This document shows, one piece after another, positions 57,465 to 64,000 of a stretch of 64,000 nucleotides of DNA. Within the stretch, counting starts at the first letter, position 1, and each line of letters starts with the position of its first letter. A program made the translations under genes and the position numbers. Under the pieces are notes generated by a model. It did no database searches. It saw nothing but the letters and a program-made list of their open reading frames with translations, and had not been told where the DNA came from. Source of the DNA: Xestospongia muta (Eukaryota; Porifera; Demospongiae; Haplosclerida; Petrosiidae); contig OY848920.1 in the NCBI GenBank assembly GCA_963693285.1, forward strand, positions 7,453,135 through 7,517,134, read 5' to 3'.

Positions 57465-60090
57465 CTAATTTTATACTTTCATACTTTTTGTGTTTATTTC
57501 TCTTACTTTACTGCTGATTATTTTTTATTGCTAATAATTTGACAGTCATGTTCAGACATATATTATTGTGGGATTGTTAGTGTTCAAACCTGTAGCCATT
57601 AAAATGACTAACCACTACATTGAATTATGTCTACAAATAATGCATATGCTTTCAAAATAGACCTAGATGTGCATATGACTACAACCACATGTTTGTATAT
57701 GGATGTTACTGTAATTTTGATGGTATTTTATTTGACTATATATATATATATATATAGTCAAATATAATTTATGACAACATTTACAATTATCGTTCATTAC
57801 ATAAAGATAACTATTCAAATCCTTGTAAGCACATCTGGACATATGCTTGAACAATGCTTGTACATGAAGGTATATGTTAGAATAATGCTTACAGAATTCT
57901 ATGACTTAAAACATGCCCATTACTCAATAATATCTCATATAAACTATATAAATTGTTCTCTCCCTTTCATGTATGATTATATAAATGTTGTCTTAAATTT
58001 AAAATTCTGTTAGAATTACAGTAAACATGTGATCAATGAGTTCAATGCAGTGGCTAGTCATCTGGCAATGACTACAACTTTGAACACTAACGTCCTTTAA
58101 TAGTAATATCCAGACATGACCGGTGAATAACAATTTTTGTTTATAACTATCACTAACGAATTGTAAACCAATTGGTGCAGCGAACTTGATCAATATGTCA
58201 TTTTCAGATAATATAATAAACAATAGTATTATAATAATTATAATAGTCAATCAAACAATATTAACTTACAATATTGAAAACAATGTAATGGAAATGAAGG
58301 ACCATGTTGTCCTAACCCTAAGATGCCATGTTTTATAAAGGCTCTTAATGAGACTACTACTTAAGATATTGAATGAAGAATATGTGGCAGTGAAAACCAA
58401 TTAAATCATTAACTAATTTTACACTTTTGTATTTTTGTTTTTGTTTTCTCACTTTACTGCGGTTTATTATTTTTATTATTAATAAATTTCCAGTGATTTT
58501 GGGATATTACCGTTGCCAGATGGTTAGTGTTCAAACCTGTAGTCTGCTGTCAGATGACTAGCCACTTCATTCAACTACGTTTACAACTAATGCTTATGTT
58601 TTCAAAGTAGATCTTGATGTGCATGTGACTATAACCACATGTTTATGCACAGTGTTTACTGTAATTGTAATGGTATTTTATGTGACTATGTATATATATA
58701 TATGTGTGTGTGTGTTTGTGTGTGTATGTATGCATGTATGTATGTATGTATGTATGTATATTATTATGTATATAATTTAAAGCAACATTTAGGATTATCA
58801 TTCATTAAGTACAATTAACAATTTATTTAAGTAAACAATTGCTAGAATAATGCTTATAGTATACTGTGTCATTAAACATGGCCATTACTCAATAATATCT
58901 CATATATTAACTATATAAATTGTTCTTTATCTTTCATGTATGATTATGTAAATGTTGTCTTAAATTTAAATGTCATTAGATTTATAGTAAACATTAGGGT
59001 CTAGTTTGAAAGCAACAGCTTTAGCTATATATAGGCGGAGTTCAACGCAGTGGCTAGTCGACTGGCAGTGGAATAAAACTTTGAACACTAACCGTCCAGC
59101 AATTGTAATATCCGGACATGACAGATGAATAACAATTTTGTTTATGATTATAACTAACAAATTGTAACCCAATTGGTGCAGCGAGCTTGATCAAAATGTT
59201 CACATAATATAATAAATAATAGTTATTATAATAATTATAATAGTCAATTATAATAGTTATTATTAATTACTATGGAATTGACAATATTTATGTCCTTTAA
59301 CAAGCGACATATAATATACATAATATGATATTAACACTAGGCATACAATGATTTTCAGAACTATGAGAACACTGTTGGACATGCTTAGCTTTGCACAGTC
59401 ATTAAGCCATATAAACCAACTATATCTTACTAGCTGGCTAAAGTCCTGCATGATACATATGTAGTATTTTTATCCTATTGTAAATTCCATAGTAACTATT
59501 AAGACTTTAGAGTAGTTTTAGAAAAAGCAAAATTATTAATCTAAGGCAACCAGCAGCTATACATTTAAGAAAGTGAATATATTTATAGAGTACAAAAATA
59601 ATCATTATGTTTTTTAAAGTAAACAACATAATCTCCAACAACTATGTTTGTACCTTTAGCAGCAACTCTTGAAGCACATTTAGTCAAGGAGTATATCAAT
59701 CCATAAACAAATGAACAAACATCATTTAATATACTTGTAGCTTTATTATTATCTGTTCTGATATGATGCAGAATAGTACTTGTGATAGTAAAGAGGCTGC
59801 ATTGTCCTCACAATTATGCAAAGGCATAGAAAAATTCTTGAGATTTGGGGGAGAGGGCTTTGTACCTACTGCTCCCTGTCTTTTTGGACTAGATAAAAGA
59901 TGGCATGTGGTTAATGTTACTACTGTTTTAATTACTATTTTATTAGAAAAGTGTCAATCATGTAATTAATTATCAAAGTTAAAATATTTTAAATACTTAG
60001 ATGAACTAACATTATAAAATGTATTTCATACAATAACATTTTCAGCAATAAACATATTTATTGAAATACGTAAAGTGTCATTCTATAACT
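57465..60090. repeat. 3' flank of the intact FReD gene: dispersed repeats and scraps
   Basis: 57540-58030 aligns with 37270-37760. 58035-58258 and 59030-59262 are two copies of the CCAATTGGTGCAGCGA repeat. 58270-58410 is a FReD C-terminal scrap (CNGNEGPCCPNPKMPC with stops). 58540-58990 repeats the 38520-38930 block with a (TATG)n/(GT)n tract at 58690-58760. 59270-59830 aligns with 33060-33620, ending in a short FReD relic at 59750-59810. No functional gene. Confidence 0.7.
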
Positions 60091-60491
60091 ATAGTTTTGA
60101 TAATATAATCTGCTTTTTTAAATTCTTGTGCAAACACAAGAATAATATACTCGATGAGTTTAAAAGAAAGGTAAAAATGACAATTTATAAAATTATAAGT
60201 ACTCCCATTTGGGTAAATATTGAAGTTAATTATATATAAGCCATATTTATATTTTGGATTGGGTCCCACCCATGTCAGAGGAAGTAAGGTAGGACATGAG
60301 TAGTCGGAGGTGTGGCGGTTTGTATATATTCGTTAACCAATGCGATAATATCGAATGTTTCTTCTTCTACCATCGCTAGTTTGGATTCTAGTCTTGTAGG
60401 TAAGGGAAATAGTTCAGTAAAATCATGCATGCAGTACGTAATATATAAACAATGTGGTTCGATCATTTAGGATAAGCGGTACTATTTAAAA
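60091..60491. other. 5' flank of gene E
   Basis: No repeat or coding signal I can support; presumably contains the promoter of the gene starting at 60492. The minus-strand frame at 60275-60466 has no family signature. Confidence 0.35.
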
Positions 60492-63441
60492 ATGAACAAT
60501 AGTCTCGAGGTAAGGACAGTCACATATCTACATATATAATACAAATCCTTATATATAATTCTACAGATGTAGTTACATGTTTAACATGAATAATTTAAAT
60601 GTATTCAATCAGTATAGACTGTTATAGATACAGAGACTCAGCTAAACTCCTATTTAAAGAGGTTTTCATTGTAGCTGTTTCTAATTGACAAAAACTATTA
60701 ATTCAACCATGATGATTATATCATAGCCTTCTGTGTTCTACATTGAAACTATTCAAAAAGAATTAAGTATTAATTCGCTCAAGCTTCCCCTTAATTATTT
60801 AATCAATTAAATAAACTACATGTTACAATACATATATGGAATGAACACCTTCAATATATAGAATGTTGTGTGGTTTTTGTTGTTCAACAACAGTTTTAAT
60901 TTGTTGATTAAGCTTTTATATTATGTAGTTAGCTATGTAAACAAATGACTATAATAAATAAAATTTGTACCTATTTTCTATATATATAACATTTATCATT
61001 TCTTTTTGGACTAAAGAATGACAACAGTAGCCTTTTATGAACTGGGAACCCTGTCAAAAGCATGTATTATTTTAAGCAATGTGAGATATTATGCTCCATA
61101 TTAATAAATGAATGCTTCCAATTTAGCATTACATTATATTTCAAAATTACAATTATGACATTAATAGCATGCAATATTGAATTATAATAATAACAATAAT
61201 ATTTTAAGACACATTGACTTTCTCATTTACAATCTTAGTGTTTCATACCATTGTTGTATGACATTAAGAATTGTTATCAATTTAAATACAATCTTAATAA
61301 AGGATGTGGTACATTTAAAAAAGCATTGTGTCATATCAACTGACGTTTCAACTGAAATAATATATAGTGTATGTGTAATTGTGTATTTGTAGGATCAGTC
61401 AAATTATGAAGAATTGGATACTCCTGAGGAGGTAAATACTTTATTTTAAATACTTTAGTTCTCATGCTATACTACATAGAATTGTCATATTTATGAAACA
61501 GACAATGATAATGCAGCTAGCCAAATAAAAGAATGTGTAATATATTGTGATATGCATGTAATGGCCTGCTTTAAAATTGCTAGCCTTTTTTAAGCCAGGT
61601 GGCCTCATTTTAATTAACCATCCTAATTTACAACTAATTCCATGCAAGTGAAAAAACTAATCGCTTTTAGTTGTTGATTTCTGAGGACAATTTTAATGTT
61701 ACATTGATAAAGTGTAATAGATACTATAACTCAAGTTTGGTTAGTTTTCAGCCTTATCATGTCAATAGAATTGCATGTAACAGTTACTCTTAATGGTATT
61801 TTACCTGCATATCTATAATGCTCTTATAAATTAAAAGTATAGACATTTTATAAGCTGGAGTATGAGGTGACTGTTTATAATATGCCAATTTCTTCAGCTC
61901 ATGGTTATATTTAAAAACAAGTTTTTAAGTATTTATGTTGAATATTACTTAATTGAGCTGACTCATTTTTAAACTGTCCAGTCTGTTCATGTTTCAAAGC
62001 CATTGGCTGCTAAAAATCACCAGAATTTCAAACCAGGCTATAACATTTATACTATAAGAGTGACAAGTGTATTATAAGGGTATGTGTTACTGTATAGGCT
62101 TGTAAATATAAGAAAATTAATGCTGATACATCAACTCAATTACAAGCACATTGTAATCCTAGTGAGGGCACATCTATGACCATTCATGAGGTATGTGAAT
62201 AGGAATAAGTTATAATGAACTTCATATATATTGTAGTGTGCCAGATAATTTTATATTTTTGATCATTTTTTACAAATTTCACATATTTCATTGCTATACT
62301 CTCTTATATTTGTACATGTACAAAATCAGTTTGAGTGATATTGGTGATAAATTACGTGAGTGGATGTTTCTTAAAGGATTAAAATCAAGTCAACTAAACA
62401 TTAACACTTTAAGAAAGACATCAGTATCATTTATATATACTTTCACTAAACTCATTCTATAGCAAATTAATCATAACATATACTTTTAAGTATTGTTTCT
62501 TTCACAAATGACATTCAGCTTGCCCAAAAATGAGAGTCCATAACACTATGGAGCCAATCAGAACTGTGTAATCTAGGATTTATTGTATACACTAGTATAT
62601 TATACCTTTTCTATATCCTAGCTTCCTCAATATCCACAAACATTATCATCAGAAATAGGACATCAGTGGGTACCAATTACCACAGGTATACAACATCCTG
62701 TAAGTTACATAAGTTAAAAAATGGATCTATTTTAAGGTTACTTTATTTGAATCATTGATCATACAAAAATGGATGTATCCTGTAATCTCCTCTAAATTAT
62801 GCATGTTTCATAATAGTATTTGAAAGTCTTATAATAATTTTTTATTGCTTATCTTTAATAACATTCATAATACAGGTACCTACTTTTGCTCCATGCCAAG
62901 CTTTACAGACTCTTGGACAGCAAAATATTGCTCCAATACAAACACGTATGACTGATCATATATACAACTATTATAGTTTTGTTATTTCTTAGAACCTGTC
63001 CATTTTCGCCCAATAACAGTGGTTTTGCAAGAACAACAAAATGTAATTATCTTTTACTTTTTAAAAATATATTTTCATTTATATTTTACAGGGGACAGAA
63101 GAATTATCATATGTTAGACGTTTGAATAAAGAATGTTTTGCTGCTGTGTCTGTTTCACTAATGTTAATGATAATTTTTTTAATCATTGGAGGACCACTTA
63201 CTTTAGGATTTACCATCTCTGGTATGGTTTGCCTTACAAAGGTATATATCTCTCTTTAATAAGTTATTATATACGATTCATACAATTTCAGGCCTCTTAT
63301 AGAGGTGTTGGTAACAAGAAGAGAAACTTTAATGAATGGGGCTGTGGTTTGCATATAGCAGGTGGCATATTTGCTGTATACTCAGCTCCTATATGGGGTT
63401 GTGTAGTTGGATTGGTTGTTTGTTTAATAACTATACTCTAA
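60492..63441 (+). CDS. Gene E: two-transmembrane protein with Pro/Gln-rich N-terminus (215 residues)
   Basis: Eight exons: 60492-60509, 61393-61431, 62098-62190, 62622-62699, 62876-62945, 62993-63042, 63092-63241, 63292-63441. All junctions are GT-AG and all but one are phase 0. Residues 1-116 are hydrophilic, rich in Gln, Pro and Thr (LPQYPQTLSSEIGHQWVPI, VLQEQQN), with no signal peptide. Residues ~131-165 form a first membrane segment (VSLMLMIIFLIIGGPLTLGF). A basic loop (YRGVGNKKRNFNEWG) follows, then a second membrane segment (~185-215, VVGLVVCLITIL) that ends the protein. The layout resembles dispanin/CD225-type proteins, but I see no clear CD225 signature. Function unknown. Confidence 0.7.
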
Positions 63442-63826
63442 AATGAAAGTGGATTTGCTTCAAATATAGACTATGTTAATAGATTATATTTCTATTATCT
63501 CTGTATCTCTGTAGTGTGAACACAGTAAACATTAATTCTATAATAATTAGTAACAAATATTAACATTGTTTATTCACAAGAACTTTTTGTGAGCTTGTAA
63601 TTTAATTTTTGTTTCCGTATTCTAAATGGATAGTTTTAATATTAAATAGATACCAAAGAATATTTTACATTGATTGAATTCAGCTGTAATTAATTATGTC
63701 AGGAGAATTGGAAATAGCCAGTATGGCAGCAAAATTGGACCAAAGTTATTAAAGTATAGATCTAGTAGTGTTTAAGTCAATTAAAAAATAGGTTGGTCTA
63801 ACTTTAGCTACAATAATTAAAACTTT
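63442..63826. other. Intergenic between convergent genes
   Basis: AT-rich; 3' flanks of gene E (plus) and gene G (minus). Nothing else seen. Confidence 0.5.
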
Positions 63827-64000
63827 TTATTTGCGGAAGTCTCCATACCGAGCCTCACCCAATTTCATTGCAAAATGCGGAAGGCTCTTTTTGGCACCAG
63901 GAGCTATTACAAAAGCATTCGCTTTTGTTTGCATCGAACATTCTTTCTAAATGGCTCATGATCATTTACTTACCTCTAACGATTCTGAGGTATTGTTCCA
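63827..64000 (-). CDS. Gene G: C-terminal exons of an unrecognised gene, 5' end outside window
   Basis: Last exon 63827-63946 (39 codons plus TAA) joins in phase 0 to the exon ending at 63974, which continues beyond the window (NNTSESLE read here). The last exon reads KECSMQTKANAFVIAPGAKK, then SLPHFAMKLGEARYGDFRK-stop. The splice sites (GTAAGT donor, TTTAG-like acceptor) are good and the 27-base intron is extremely short. No family recognised. Confidence 0.45.

Overview
The window looks like nuclear DNA from a demosponge (Amphimedon-like). It is AT-rich, with short GT-AG introns, many small exons, and a gene content typical of sponge genomes: death-fold proteins, NLR-type leucine-rich repeats, a ROC-COR-like module, fibrinogen-related secreted proteins, and much transposon debris. 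The assignment is inferred from gene content, not from a marker gene. All exon maps were made by eye from splice sites, reading-frame phase and comparison between paralogues inside the window.

Layout. (1) 1-8162, plus: 3' part of a death-fold / pseudo-ROC-COR gene (gene A). (2) 8163-16700: mostly non-coding, with scraps of a Ty3/gypsy element, a duplicated decaying minus-strand ZU5-like gene, and a broken DHRS6/BDH2-like dehydrogenase end. (3) 16726-25697, minus: two tandem relatives of gene A, one ending in leucine-rich repeats (gene C), one ending in a PDZ domain (gene D), with a FERM-like scrap between them. (4) 26200-28010: retroelement integrase remains; 28235-28681, minus: a small three-exon gene of unknown function. 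(5) 30000-41350: fibrinogen-related (FReD-like) copies and pieces, each with related 3' flanks, plus an LRR-exon pseudogene, hAT, Helitron-like and foldback elements and a perfect 72-bp palindrome. (6) 43636-51681, plus: gene B, a complete paralogue of gene A (1384 residues predicted), followed by a duplicated copy of its last exons. (7) 51966-60000: more FReD-like copies, including the one intact gene (56421-57464) and one copy broken by two insertions. (8) 60492-63441, plus: an eight-exon two-membrane-segment protein; 63827-64000, minus: the last exons of an unrecognised gene.

How the genes fit together. Genes A, B, C and D share one N-terminal chassis with matching exon phases: a death domain, a CARD-like domain, a conserved ~225-residue module and coiled coils (in A the death-domain exon lies outside the window). 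They then splice into different C-terminal modules: a degenerate ROC-COR plus a second death-like domain (A, B), leucine-rich repeats (C), or PDZ (D). This suggests a local family of intracellular death-fold adaptors or sensors that diversifies by exchanging its C-terminal half. C and D each carry one lesion (a one-base deletion in a skippable exon; an in-frame TGA). The FReD-like genes are a second, unrelated expanding family of secreted proteins in the same neighbourhood.
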